A stretch of DNA of 64,000 bases, taken from contig JAFFJZ010000098.1 of assembly GCA_018340375.1 (NCBI GenBank), forward strand, positions 186,001-250,000. The letters run 5' to 3'. Each line of letters opens with the position of its first letter. Position 1 is the stretch's first letter. Below the pieces are notes generated by a model. That model searched no databases and was not told the origin of the DNA. It saw only the letters and a list, made by a program, of their open reading frames with translations. Shown in pieces: positions 32,879-44,704 of the stretch. The stretch is from Gonatopus flavifemur. Taxonomy: Eukaryota > Arthropoda > Insecta > Hymenoptera > Dryinidae. The translations under genes and the position numbers were made by a program.

Positions 32879-33697
32879 TTGACACCTCAGAATATATTTT
32901 TACTGAAGAGCTTGGAGCTAAAAGTCATAAATCATGGTCAGAGAGAATATAATACAGACCATATTGTTACTGTTGTTGTTCCTGTCATGGATTCCGACAT
33001 ATTGAAAATCAATGGACGGATTGTGTTTGACGAATCTATAGCTCATTATAAGACACACGCACATCAACCATATGCGTCCTCTACATTCACTAACAGTGAT
33101 GAGATTCGGATTGCAGTACAATATTCGTATTTACCACCAAGCGAGAGCTCTCTTCAAGTTTACGCAAGATTATTGGAACACGATGGTTCAGACCCTTCAG
33201 CTACAACTACATTGGTGAACAATGCCATATGTCACTTGTTCGGAAAGATACGCTATGAGTTGATGCAATTGAGATCGATAAAAGTAAGTTGTTATAACCA
33301 GTCTCATCAAAGGTTCAATTCCTTTCGCTCCACGACAAAGTCAATCCATAAGGAACGCGGGGTGGCTTGACATCGCGGGGAGTGGGAATTGACTAATAAT
33401 GCTGGACACTTCAATGTATGCATTCCCCTAGCCATGATATTAGAGTGAACTGAAAATCATCAAAGAATCGTTGTATACGCCAAACACGAATCGATATTGA
33501 TGCGATCCAGGGATGATAATAACGCTATGGTACAAACAGGAGTTGAAAATTTCAGAACTCCATTGATCAAGCTGGAATGGTTGATACCATACATAATACC
33601 TTCCGATCCACATAGAATCAAATTATTGAGTTTCATTGAAGGAAATCCACCCATTTCGATGAATTTTCCAATATGAGGAATGTATGAATATCCCCTA
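32879..33697 (+). pseudogene. Polinton major capsid protein, N-terminal part, frameshifted
   Basis: A first frame (32879-33280) carries VTVVVPVMDSDIL, then SSLQVYARL and TTTLVNNAICHLFGKIRYEL, features of the first jelly-roll of Polinton major capsid proteins. From about 33265 the match moves between frames. It continues through an NAGWLDIAG box, a VCIPLAMIL box and a run ending FIEGNPPISM, with stops in between. The last codons reach a YEYP box at 33685-33696, where a transposon insertion begins (33698). Identification rests on remembered family landmarks. The continuation lies 14.1 kb away at 47804. Confidence 0.75.
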
Positions 33698-34065
33698 CAC
33701 TTATGAAAATGATCTTATCATAAGACGGCAGCCGTATCAAACATAGTCTGTTTCTCTGGTAGAACGGATCCATTTTAACATTAGAATCAGCCGTCTCAAT
33801 ATAATAACCCTGCAGTTTTATAAACAGACGACAATCGTCTGACCTCGAAATCAACACTGTAAAAAAATTTTGACTGAAAATTAAGAAAAAAGTGACTGTA
33901 ATTTTTTACAGTCACTGAGTCTGAATATTCAGAAACATTTCTGTTCTGAATTTTAAGATACTCATTTCTGGATTTTCAAACGTATGTTTCTGAGTCATCA
34001 AACATATTCACATTCAATGCAAGATTCATGTTTCTTAATTTTCAGACATGCTGTTCTGAGTTATG

Positions 34066-34334
34066 AGAAACATTTTTCTGAATTGCCGAAAATATTTGTT
34101 TGAATTGTAAGAAATAGTCTTCTGAATTTCAAGATGTTTTCTCTCAATCGTAAGAAACATTTTTCTGGATTGTCGAAAATATTCGTGTGAATTGTAAGAA
34201 ATAGTCTTCTGAATTTCAAGATATTTTCTCTTAATCGTAAGAAACATTTTTCTGAATTGTCGAAAATATTTGTTTGAATTGTAAGAAATAGTCTTCTGGA
34301 TTCGAAGATATTTTCTCTCAATTGTAAGAAACAT
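34066..34334. repeat. Three ~87-bp tandem repeats
   Basis: Units contain AAGAAACATTTTTCTGAATTG, AAATATT(T/C)GTTTGAATTG and AGTCTTCTGAATTTCAAGAT-like boxes. Because 87 is a multiple of three, two minus-strand frames stay open across the array. They are artefacts, not a repeat protein. Confidence 0.75.
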
Positions 34335-34558
34335 TTTTCTGAACTGAAAGGAATATTTTTCTCAATTTTGAGAGATGCGCATTGAATACTAAGAGGATGC
34401 GATAGTTACCATGCGCGAGCACGTTTTTTCTACCAAATTACTGGAAACTGATTTCATGAAAAAAATCCGAAATTTCAGGGATGGTTCTTCGAGATTTTAT
34501 CTATGTCACTAAAGATCCAGAGTTTTTAATTCCGGAGATTCTTTGGTAAACTTATAAT

Positions 34559-34591
34559 ATGCGGTCTACGGTAGTGGGTAGTAGACCGCAT
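34559..34591. repeat. Short perfect hairpin
   Basis: ATGCGGTCTAC and GTAGACCGCAT flank an 11-nt loop containing GTAGTGGGTA. There is no run of T after it and no gene nearby that it would regulate. Confidence 0.6.
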
Positions 34592-34969
34592 ACCATATCA
34601 TTACCGATTTTTTTCCAAAGAATAGTGACGTAGATGAAGTCTCGAAAACCCAAGTGGAATTTATCTGGAAATTATGCACTTCCCAGATGAAAAGAATTGA
34701 AGACATTTTCCTGGAACATTTATAACGTTTGTTTTGATAACATTATATAGGATTTTATGCATCTCTATAACTTCATCTTGTATGATGAAGGTATGGAAAC
34801 CCACAAAATCTATCTATTTGATTATTACCAAAACAGTGTATTGAAGAATGATGGTAAGCAGCATTACAATTTTTTTAATACATAGAACATATATCTCCAA
34901 AAAATGAAACGTAAATTTGGGTAGAAGAGAAATCAAATTAGCACGTATAAAATTATAAGAATGTATAAA

Positions 34970-36680
34970 GGATAATTTAAGAATGTGGTTTGAAAAACTA
35001 TTTTAATTCCATTTAATTTTCCTTCAACTATTCGTGATAAGAGAGATAGAATTGTGTCTTATGGGACCAAGTCTGATGCAAGTATGCAAGAATCAAGCGA
35101 TGAGTATGTGAAACATGTACTAAATGCTCCAATGAAAAGTTCCACAAAGAATAACATTGAGTGATTCAACATGGAACAACTTATATAATTCCTACCAGAT
35201 CCAACTGATGCCATTAATTTCTGTATTATGTTATAGTTTAGTAAAAATCAATGTTTTTGAGATTGATATTCTGATTTATTAAAAACCAAAAAATAAATTA
35301 TTTTCAAGAGTTTGATTTTCACTGAATTATAACAAAATACAGAAATTAATGCCATCAGTTTGATTTGGTAAAGATTACATAGGCAGGGTTGTATATTGCA
35401 TCATATAGGGTTACGCTTTGTGAAATGTTTCATCGATACCTTCAGCACCAGTCTCACATACTTATCGCTTGATTCTTTCATCAATTGAACTTTGTGTTTT
35501 AGAAGACAAAACCATCTCTTTCATCACAAATAGTTGAAAGAAAGTACATGAAAAGGATAACATATTATAGTTTCATAACACTTTGAAACAATATTTTCTG
35601 GTATTCAAGGAATCAAAAATCAATCTCAATGATATTGATTCTCACTGAAGCATAAAGAAATACAGTAATTACTGCCATTAGTTCTATTTGGTAAAAATTA
35701 TATAGGCAGGGTTGTATATTGCATCATGTAGGGCGACGCTTTGTGAAATGTTTCATCGATACCTTCAGTACCAGTCTTACATACTTATCGCTTGATTCTT
35801 TCATCAATTGAACTTTTTGTTTTAGAAGACAAAACCATCTCTTTCATCACAAATAGTTGAAAGAAAGTACATGAAAAGGATAACATATTATAGTTTCATA
35901 ACACTTTGAAACAATATTTTCTGGTATTCAAGGAATCAAAAATCAATCTCAATGATATTGATTCTCACTGAAGCATAAAGAAATACAGTAATTACTGCCA
36001 TTAGTTCTATTTGATAAAAATTATATAGGCAGAGTTGTATATTGCATCATGTAGGGTTACGCTTTGTGAAATGTTTCATCGATACCCTCAGTACAAGTCT
36101 TGCATACTTATCGCTGGACTCTTACACCAATTAAATGTACATCGTAGAAGACATAACCATCTCTCTCATCACAAATAGTTGAAAAAAAGTACATGAAAAG
36201 AATATCGTTTCTGTAGTTTTATGTACTTTCATTCAACTATTTGTGATGAGAGAGATAGTTTTGTCTTCTACGATGTACAATTAATTGGTGTGAGAGTCCA
36301 GCGATAAGTATGTAAGAATTATATAGAATTAATTTCTGTATTATGTTATAATTCAGTGAAAATCAATCTCTTGAAAATGATTTATTTTTTGGCTTTTGAT
36401 AAATCAGAGTATCAATCTCACAAACACTAAACTATAACATAATACAGAAATCAATGGCATCAATTGGATCTGGTAGAAATTATATAAGTTGATCCATGTT
36501 AAATCACTCAATGTTATACTTTGTGAAACTTTTCATTGGAGCACTTATTACATGTTTGTATGTTTCACATACTCATCGCTTGTTCCTTGCCCTAAGTAGG
36601 ATTGGTCCCATAGCACACAGTTCTATCTCTTTTATTACAAATAGTTGAAGACAAATTAAATGAAAATAATGTAGTTTTTG
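34970..36680. repeat. Repeat cluster with ~322-bp tandem units
   Basis: GGCAG(G/A)GTTGTATATTGCATC occurs at about 35383, 35705 and 36028, giving three direct units of about 322 bp. Each unit contains a CTTATCGCT(T/G)GA box and a CATCACAAATAGTTGAAA box. Parts occur inverted at 34990-35290 and 36200-36330 and direct again, more diverged, at 36430-36660. No protein is encoded. It looks like amplification of one inverted-repeat element. Confidence 0.75.
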
Positions 36681-36872
36681 AAACCACATTCTCTGAGTTT
36701 CAAACTAATCGCAGTAATTACTACATGTTCATGTGGTTCAGTGAATATAAATCTACTCGAAATTGATTTTATGATCCACGAAAAATCAGAACATCTGATT
36801 CAGAAATTGGATGTTTTTTTCATCATTTTCAATTCAAAAATCTCAATGCATCATCCTTCCTTTAATCACTAA

Positions 36873-38087
36873 TCCCAAAAACAAAGAATAAAACAATCTA
36901 AAAACACATCCCAAAGGAAAATTTCACTGCATTCAGAAGTTCGAGGGGATATGAAAGGATATGCTCCATTTGAAAAAAAAAGATATGAAATCAATATGAG
37001 CGACCAAGTACATTGGTTATCCAAAGGATATGTGAAAGATTTTTGTTATATTGTAACTTCAGTTTGTTTGAACTGTATTGAAGGTAATTTATGATTTTCA
37101 AAAAAGCATTATTGTATTAAAAAAATAAATAGAACAAGCGTATCGTTCTGCTCGTATATACAGATACCAAAAAGTGAAAAAAAAGTAGAATTCCACAAAC
37201 CATACAAATGTCTCACAAAAACCCCTAAAAACTCCAACACAGTAAAAAATAACGTCAAATCCCAAAAACCATACAAACGTTTTACAATAACGCTTGAAAA
37301 AAAATCCTTGAAGAAAATACTTCACTCTGCCCGGAAGATTACTTGATATAACAAATATACCATTGAAAAAAGAGATGTGAAAGGCAACCCTGTTTCGGAA
37401 TTCGCATCAACCAGCAACACTTGGCGTGGCCGATGGTAGAAGTTTTTAGCCTTTATTATATACAAATGAATTTCAATAGAACATTAAATAAGAAATTTAA
37501 ATGATATCATTTCATAAAATCTTCTTCGGCCACGCCAAGTGTTCCTGGTTGATGCGAATTCCGAAACAGGGTTGCCTTTCACATCTTTTTTTTTAATGGT
37601 ATATTTGTTATATCAAGTAATCTTCCGGAAAGAGTGAAGTATTTTTTTCAGGGATTTTTTTTCAAGCGTTATTGTAAAACGTTTGTATGGTTTTTGAGAT
37701 TTGACGTTATTTTTTACTGTATTGGAGTTTTTAGGGGTTTTTGTGAGACATTTGTATGTTTTGTGGAATTCTACTTTTTTTTCACTTTGTGGTATCTATA
37801 TACACGAGCAGAACGATACGCTTGTTCTATTTATTTTTTTAATACAATAATGCTTTTTTGAAAATCATAAATTACCTCCAATACAGTTCAAACAAACTGA
37901 AGTTACAATATAACAAAAATCTTTCACATATCCTTTGGATAACCAATGTACTTGGTCGCTCATATTGATTGCATACCTTTTTTTTTCAAATGGAGCAAAT
38001 CCTTTCATATCCCCTCGAACTTCTGAATGCAGTGAAATTTTCCTTTGGAATGTGTTTTTAGATTATTTTATTCTTTGTTTTTGGGAT
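36873..38087. repeat. 1.2-kb near-perfect palindrome
   Basis: Left arm 36873-37435 and right arm 37522-38087 are inverted copies around an ~86-bp spacer. The outer end is TCCCAAAAACAAAG and the inner end is CACTTGGCGTGGCCGATG. A matching 75-codon open frame is present in both arms (minus 37098-37325, plus 37634-37861), aromatic-rich and probably an artefact of T-rich sequence. The inner boundary is shared with the smaller palindrome at 20743-21033. Confidence 0.8.
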
Positions 38088-38722
38088 TTTCATGTACTTG
38101 GCGTTATTTTTTTACTTTTTTAGAGTTTTTGGGGGGATTTCACTTCTTTTTCTGGATATGCTTCCAACTGAACCCAAATAAAGATGAAATACCCCTGTCG
38201 AGTTTATGGCAATCGTAGGAATGAAGGAAATGTCCTCAGCTAACTTATGTGATATAAAAATCCACTTGGATTTCCATCAGTCATCTCATCATTGGACGGC
38301 AATAGATTATCGAAATCAAGAATGGAGAAAAGAAGGAAAGAAACGCGAATTCCCATGAACAAATATACGTGTGAAGAATTCCGAAAACTAAATTTTCCTT
38401 GACTGATAAGTCGGCACTCAAAGCAGCTCAAAGCGCTCAAAGCAACTCACAGCACTCAAAGTAGCTCACGCCGCTCAAAACAGCCCACGATATTGTGCTG
38501 AACATGTCTTGTGCGGAAATTTCCAGTGTTTTCAAGAAATCATTGTAAGAAAATCGAAACAACATAGATCTTACAGACAGAGGAAACTTGCGTACAATAT
38601 ATTCAAGGTATCCAACAGGAATTTTTTTTGCAAGATAGAATTTGTACTGTTTAGCATGAAGCTAAAAATAGCTTTCCAGCAAACATTTTTCGGTCACTCT
38701 TTTGAATCATTGTGAAAAGTAG

Positions 38723-38978
38723 CAGATAGCAAAAGCGCCAAAAATTACATCTTATTGAATTCTTTCGTGACCACAAAACAAACTACTGGAATGTCAGCAG
38801 AATAGAGTCCTTGGAGAATTCAAATCGCCTTTTGTCATACTGTATATTGTACTGTATATAGTATGACAAAAGGCGATTTGAATTCTCCAAGAACTCCATC
38901 CCACTGACATTTCAGTGATTCATTTTGTGGTTCCAGAAGGATTCAATGGGATCTAGTTTTTGGAACTTTTGCTATCTG
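38723..38978. repeat. Palindromic MITE with perfect central hairpin
   Basis: Ends CAGATAGCAAAAG and the inverse. The centre (38813-38895) is an almost perfect hairpin with arms of about 36 bp (TTGGAGAATTCAAATCGCC.. and its complement). Non-coding. Confidence 0.75.
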
Positions 38979-39219
38979 GGTAAAGAGATCTTAAATATTT
39001 ATCATGCAACAAAAAGATATACCTTCAAGATATCAGATTGAAGACACTTTCTAGTACTGTACCAGACATTTTTCAGAATTTTGTGGAATATCCATCGAAA
39101 CCATTCGAAAAAATTTTTCAAGAACATTTGGTTCGTTATGGTATTATAAAGGTATTCTATATTCTTCAAAACTGTACAATATCACAGTAATTGAATTCTA
39201 ATTTTATGATGGAGCGAAA

Positions 39220-40006
39220 TTATTGCTTTTCAAAGAAATATATATACGAGTCCTCAGCATTGCGTGGCCAATGTCGCTCTTCAACTCGCAGATCATGAAT
39301 AAATATCCACTTTGTACCTTTACTTCGTAACATGCATGTGAAATTGTCTTCAGAAATATTTTTACCCTGATGAAAAACAACAGCTATGACTTCATAAAAG
39401 TGTTGTGCAATTATAATTTTTGGAGTTGGTACTGCTTCAATATTTATATTTTCTACCTTTGTTGCTCCAACATTATTGTGAATTAATATCATCAATTGCA
39501 CAATTACATGACGCTGTTATAAATGATTTTTCAGTTTTATGCAAGTTATTGCAATTGTCACAAGAATCTTCGAAAATTTTCGATGTTGAAAAATTGAACT
39601 TGAATATTTCTTGAAACTCAAATGATTTTTGTGAAATTGGAGGTAGCCCAAGACGTGTAACACAATTTGTACCAACAATATTCTCGGTATATTCCCATTT
39701 CGTACATTCCGTTGAGGTAGTTATTTGGTGCTTCACTAAATTCTTAATAGCCATTGAATTCTCGCAAATAGAAGCGATGAATTCTCCTGCATCTTGTGAG
39801 TGATTATGCAAGTATTGTGGACCTGCAAGCTGTTTTAAAGCTATGATATCAAGGTTTTTTTGCGAATTGTAGTTCTGAATTGAAATATTTATGATGTCAT
39901 TGGGGTCAGATGAAAGTAATTGTTTTGTCTTAGAAGCACAGTACCATATACACTGCATTACTGCATTCAAATAAGGAGAAACACCGTCAACAATAGGAAG
40001 ACCCAT
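39220..40006 (-). pseudogene. Ubiquitin-specific-protease-like gene, catalytically dead
   Basis: The upstream frame (39473-40006) has GLPIVDGVSPYLNAVMQ at the position of the USP Cys box, where Cys is expected before YLN but Pro is present. It continues with ALKQLAGPQYLHNHSQDAGEFI and a zinc-finger-like CDNC..CNC. A frameshift near 39490 leads into 39220-39501, with FHQGKNISEDNFT at the His box (usual GHY replaced) and an NAEDSYIYFFEKQ end. I recall related USP-like genes from arthropod mobile DNA, possibly beside Helitron-type helicases, but I see no helicase here. Upstream in-frame codons extend to about 40057 before a stop. There are no introns. Confidence 0.6.
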
Positions 40007-40139
40007 TACGTTTAACGCGTGAATTTCTGTTGATTTTTCATCAATATTTTGGCCCCTGGATTATATATTATCCAATATCCTTATTCCTGAGTACCCAGGT
40101 GAAAAAGTTTTTTCAGTGAGTGAATTCTTTGAGTGAATT

Positions 40140-41175
40140 TACAGTTAGATCAAGAAAAAGTAGAAAGGATGCAGGTATACTATATCTGTATGTTACTTAC
40201 CACCACGATCAATATCATCAGGTAGCGTAGAAGGAAAATGAAGAAAAGGCAAGAGTGCAGTGGACATACCACAGGTCCTTGCGTTAGGTACACTATTATC
40301 AGATTCTTCCAATAGAATCACAGGTAGATGGAGAAAAAGCAAGAAGGATGCATGTCACCATACATCTTTATGTTACGTACCACAATGATCAATGTCATTA
40401 GGCAGCGTCATAAGAAAATGAAGAAAAGGCAGAAGTGCAGTGGATATACAAGTCCTTGCATTGAATAATACCACTATCAGATTCCTCCAACAGAATCATA
40501 GGTGGATGAAGAAAAAGCAAAAAGGATGTAGATGTACCATACATCTGTACGTTAAATCCTACCATGATCATTAGGTAGCGTTGAAGGAAAATGCAGAAAA
40601 GATAGGAGCGCAGTGGATATATCACGGATCTTTGCATCGGGTGCATTACACTGACCAATTGACGAATGATTAGAGAGACTGTTTAGGATCAACTCAACGA
40701 AAATTGAGCAGATACAATATTCTGATTATAGAAATTGTTGCAGAACAACTACAGGTCAACTTGACTGATGGGACTGGATGTGACAATTCATTCTGAATGT
40801 TTTCTTCCAAAGTTCCATCTTTTCAGTTGTTCCATTCAAGCTGGATTATATTTGTGTTCTTACAAATCTTGTGCGCTCCTATCTTTTCTGCATTTTCCTT
40901 CAACGCTACCTAATGATCATGGTAGGATTCAACGTACAGATGTATGGTACATCTACATCCTTTTTGCTTTTCCTTCATCCACCTATGATTCTGTTGGAAG
41001 AATTTGATAGTGGTATTATTCAACGCGAGGACTTGTATATCCACTGCACTTCTGCCTTTTCTTCATTTTCCTTCTACGCTACCTGATGATATTCATCGTA
41101 GTGGTGAGTAACATACAGATGTATAGTATACCTGCATCCTTTCTACTTTTTCTCGATCCACCTGTAATTTCACTC
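40140..41175. repeat. Inverted repeat with ~180-bp tandem units
   Basis: AGG(T/C)AGCGT..GAAAATG(A/C)AGAAAAG recurs near 40216, 40399 and 40573. The block reappears inverted at 40870-41170 (CTTTTCTTCATTTTCCTTCTACGCTACC). The middle (40573-40870) matches 16283-16600. Open frames inside are shadows of the repeat. Confidence 0.65.
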
Positions 41176-41349
41176 AAAGAATCTAGGGAAACCATTTTGT
41201 ACATAGTTCATAATTTTGATTGAGGATGTCATATTTTAGTATACCTGAAGTGCTCGGTGACTAACTTCATTTTCGAATGTTCTTCAAACTTGCTATAATT
41301 GAGTTCACATTCATTATCTATTCACTATTTTGTTTCATTATTTGTTCAC

Positions 41350-41935
41350 GATTCTGATTGCAGAATAGTGGATTCCATTAGAGATTATGGTATATCCATC
41401 ATACTTTTGCCTGTAAAAAAATAGCAAATAAACTTCAATAATCACCCTTGAGCAGGCTCGGTATGATCTTTTTCATCGATTGCCTATGATCCTAATTAGA
41501 GAAATTGACAGTGGAGCCTTCCGAAGTAGCTGGTCATCTGGTTTTCATCAGCTATTTCGGAAGGCTCCAGTAGTTGACTGTCCGTCAGAACTTATGATAT
41601 ATCTCTGACTTTCTGGTATGTGGAGGAATTGCAAATGAACTTGAATCCTCTCCCTTGAGCATGCTCGATATGATCCATTTGATCATTTTCCAACAACTCT
41701 AGCAGGAGAACCTGATAGTAGATTGTTTGTAAGGGGGTTATGGTATATCCAATAAGATTTCACCTAAAAAGTAATGCATAAATTTGAATCATTATTTTCG
41801 ACTAAACCTTGTATAATTGATTTGATCATCAGCCTGTGGTTCTGGTGGTAAGAACCAACAGTAGCAGACTGTTCATAAGAGATTACGGTATTTCTGCTGA
41901 GCTGTTGTCTGTGAAGGAATATTGTATTTTATGAA
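41350..41935. repeat. Degenerate tandem repeat with an internal hairpin
   Basis: Boxes GAGCA(G/T)GCTCG(G/A)TATGATC and GACTGT(C/T).. recur at intervals of roughly 140-200 bp and relate in inverse to 5580-5965. GGAGCCTTCCGAAGTAGCTG at 41514 and its inverse at 41550 form a stem of about 20 bp. Confidence 0.45.
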
Positions 41936-42099
41936 TAATACATCATACAGAGCTTACCTGTGTATATAGCAATTTCCTGATTGTAGCAAATAGATTCATT
42001 CATACCTTTCTCGAACTTTTTGTGTTTTTTTCTTACAAATAACCTCTTCATCATTTATTCAATAATCCATTCATGAATTTTTTCAAGTCATATATAAAA

Positions 42100-42560
42100 G
42101 TATATATAATTCCAGGTTATTTGTGTGCGTTCGATTGTTGTTATAATGACCTGTAATACCTGTAATGTAGTATAACCTGCAATTCACAATTCATCCATTT
42201 TTCAATTATTCTTTCAATATTATAATAACCTATCAACACATCGCCTCATTGACAGGTCATATTTGTTTACGTATCTACAAGGTATATACTCTATATATAT
42301 ATTGAAATGAACGGTATTGGACGTTGGTAAAAAGAAAGCGACAGACTCCTTTATTTCTCTCACACAAGTTTGAGGAAGAAAATGAACGCTATTGGATATT
42401 GGAAGAAAGAGAGATACAATATCCACCATTAAAAAGGAAGAGACAGATTGAATGAACATGTTGTGAGTGATTAGAAGAAGATAAATATAAATCACTGACG
42501 GAGAAGAAATCCTGATCTTTTCATCGCATGAAAATTTGAAATGTTTATAACTCAGTATCG
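42100..42560. repeat. Dispersed repeat copy B (inverted relative to 3060-4340)
   Basis: Shares, inverted, the ACGTCCAATAGCGTTCATT core, the ATATACTC region and AACCTATCAACACATCGCC with copy A. It adjoins the 3' end of the LINE. Confidence 0.5.
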
Positions 42561-42730
42561 CGTAAACTGATTAAGTTCGTAGTGGGCTCATTCGAAAGTG
42601 TATAGTCGAATTATATATATATATTTTTTTTTATTGCAATACACGGGTTAGCACCCTTTGATATAAAAAGTAAATACAGAGTCAATACAAGACAGCGTCC
42701 AAAGACGCATAAAATACAATTACAATATGG

Positions 42731-44698
42731 TCATGCATTAACCGACAGTTTAAACCGATTCAAGGGAACACCAAACAATTCCATCGACCGATCGAAATTA
42801 TTTGCTAATTCACAAATGCGAGAAATCGGATCATAATTTCCAAATCTAGATTTAAATTGTACATGTCTAAATAAAAGCGCTCTCCTAACTGGTCTACCGG
42901 GGATGTTAAAATTAACTTTACTCAGCAATGACTCGCAATCAAGAAAACCATTAATCAATTCAAAAAGAGATAGGAGATCATTCATTTGTCTCCGCTCTTC
43001 GAGGGTAGTTAAATTCATTCTGTGAAGAATTCTGGAGTAATCATGGTCAGAATATCTCATAGGGCAGCCTATTCTAAAAGCAGCAAAGCGTAAAAACTTG
43101 TGTTGCACACTCTCAATCATTCTAATATCCTTCTTCAAGTACGGAGAACAGATAGGGGACGCATATTCAAGATGGGGTCTAATTAAAGAGGAATATAGTA
43201 CTTTTAATGACCCAACATGTTTGAAATCACTAGAAAATCTTTTGATGAAGCCGAGATTTCTCAGCGCAGTACCACAAGCTTTCACAGAATGCTCAGAAAA
43301 ATCCAATTCATCATTTATAGTTACACCAAGATCAACATAAGATTTAATAGTATTCAATGTAACATTTGCAATCTTGTAGAAGAATATGAGAAGATTCCTT
43401 GACCGCGAGATTCCCATTACACAGCATTTTTCTAAGTTCAGATGCAGAGAATTACGGGTGCACCAAGAATCTAATCTCGATAATACTGACTGTAAGTGAT
43501 GAACATCCGCGAGACATTTTATGTTCTTGAAGATTTTCAGATCATCAGCAAATACCAGAAAATCACAATCATTGAGAAACTGCCGAATGTCATTTATGAA
43601 TAGCAGAAATAAAAGTGGACCAAGGTGGGATCCCTGGGGCACTCCCGAAGAAGGTATAATCGGTTCAGAAAAACAGTTCCGAACTTTTACCATCTGCACC
43701 TGATCAGTTGAGTAACTCTGGAACCAAAGTTTCAGATTACCAGATATTTCAAAGCTACTCAACTTAGATAGAAGAACGCTGTGAGATACAGTATCAAACG
43801 CTTTACTGAAATCAGTGTAAATAACATCAACTTGTGAGTTATTCTCCAGCGCAATGGCGGTGTAATTACAGAAAGCAGCCAAATTCGTAGTAGTAGACCT
43901 CATTGACATGAAACCATGTTGTTCCGGGATAATAATAGAAGACAACAAAGGAGTAATCTTGTCAACAACCACGCGCTCAAAAATCTCAGACATAACATTC
44001 AAAATACTTATAGGTCTATAATTCTTAGCGTCCAGTTTATTACCATGCTTGAGAATAGGAGAGATCAGGGTCGTTTTCAATTCAGCAGGGAAACATCCGG
44101 AAGAAAGAGATTTATTAAAGATAATCCAAAGCGGCCGAGAAAGAATAAATTTGAAAGACTTGAACAGCAACGGCTGAAGGCCATCAAATCCTGGGCCCTT
44201 GCTCGTATCTAACGAATCAAGAACAGAGTAGATCTCTCTCATGGTAATAGCCAAATCAGAAAGCATGTTAAATGACATATCATGTCTAGAATGGTTAACA
44301 TTAACCGAGTTATGTGAAGCAAAAACCGATAAAAAGTGATCAGCAAAAAGGTCAGCCATTCCAGCTGCAGAGTCAGCAACTACATTATCCAACATGATAG
44401 TACTGGGTAAGTCATTAAATGAACGCTTACTGTTAACAAAATTCCAAAAAGATTTAACATCCTTTTGAATATTAGTCTCAACTTGGCGAATGTAATTCGA
44501 ATAACAAGCCCGAGCTCGTGATTTACATTGAGCACGCAAAAAAGAGAACGCTAAATAATCGCCGCGACTATAAGACGATTTGTAAATCATATGGGCAACT
44601 TTCCTACTTCTAATTAATTTTCTGAGCTCAGGAGTGAACCAAAGAGGATGAATAGATCTTTTGATCAATGTTTTCGGAACGTACAACTCAATAGCCAC
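42731..44698 (-). CDS. LINE ORF2, reverse transcriptase part (655 codons)
   Basis: Non-LTR reverse transcriptase. Landmarks in order: TTLISPILKHGNKLDAKNYRP, PEQHGFMSMRSTTTN, YTDFSKAFDTVSH (first catalytic Asp), SGVPQGSHLGPLLFLLF and the catalytic box FADDLKIF, then thumb and C-terminal region to SVNA. The N-terminal ~100 residues (HPLWFTPELRKLIR) are the usual linker from the endonuclease. It is in the same frame as the endonuclease ORF, separated by a single TAA at 44705-44707. In a functional element the two would be one protein of about 970 residues. Long antisense open frames here are shadows. Confidence 0.92.
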   Translation of the reverse strand: MAIELYVPKTLIKRSIHPLWFTPELRKLIRSRKVAHMIYKSSYSRGDYLAFSFLRAQCKSRARACYSNYIRQVETNIQKDVKSFWNFVNSKRSFNDLPSTIMLDNVVADSAAGMADLFADHFLSVFASHNSVNVNHSRHDMSFNMLSDLAITMREIYSVLDSLDTSKGPGFDGLQPLLFKSFKFILSRPLWIIFNKSLSSGCFPAELKTTLISPILKHGNKLDAKNYRPISILNVMSEIFERVVVDKITPLLSSIIIPEQHGFMSMRSTTTNLAAFCNYTAIALENNSQVDVIYTDFSKAFDTVSHSVLLSKLSSFEISGNLKLWFQSYSTDQVQMVKVRNCFSEPIIPSSGVPQGSHLGPLLFLLFINDIRQFLNDCDFLVFADDLKIFKNIKCLADVHHLQSVLSRLDSWCTRNSLHLNLEKCCVMGISRSRNLLIFFYKIANVTLNTIKSYVDLGVTINDELDFSEHSVKACGTALRNLGFIKRFSSDFKHVGSLKVLYSSLIRPHLEYASPICSPYLKKDIRMIESVQHKFLRFAAFRIGCPMRYSDHDYSRILHRMNLTTLEERRQMNDLLSLFELINGFLDCESLLSKVNFNIPGRPVRRALLFRHVQFKSRFGNYDPISRICELANNFDRSMELFGVPLNRFKLSVNA

Positions 44699-44704
44699 AG
44701 ATAG

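Noticed and set aside
34035..34334. Repeat protein of ~29-residue units on the minus strand
   Set aside because: The 87-bp DNA repeat is a multiple of three, so two frames stay open by chance. No start context or homologue is known.
34970..36680. CRISPR-like array
   Set aside because: Repeat units are ~322 bp with no short repeat/unique spacer pattern, and the window is eukaryotic.
37098..37861. Gene pair encoding the same 75-residue aromatic protein
   Set aside because: Both copies lie in T-rich palindrome arms and differ with no sign of constraint; likely chance open frames.
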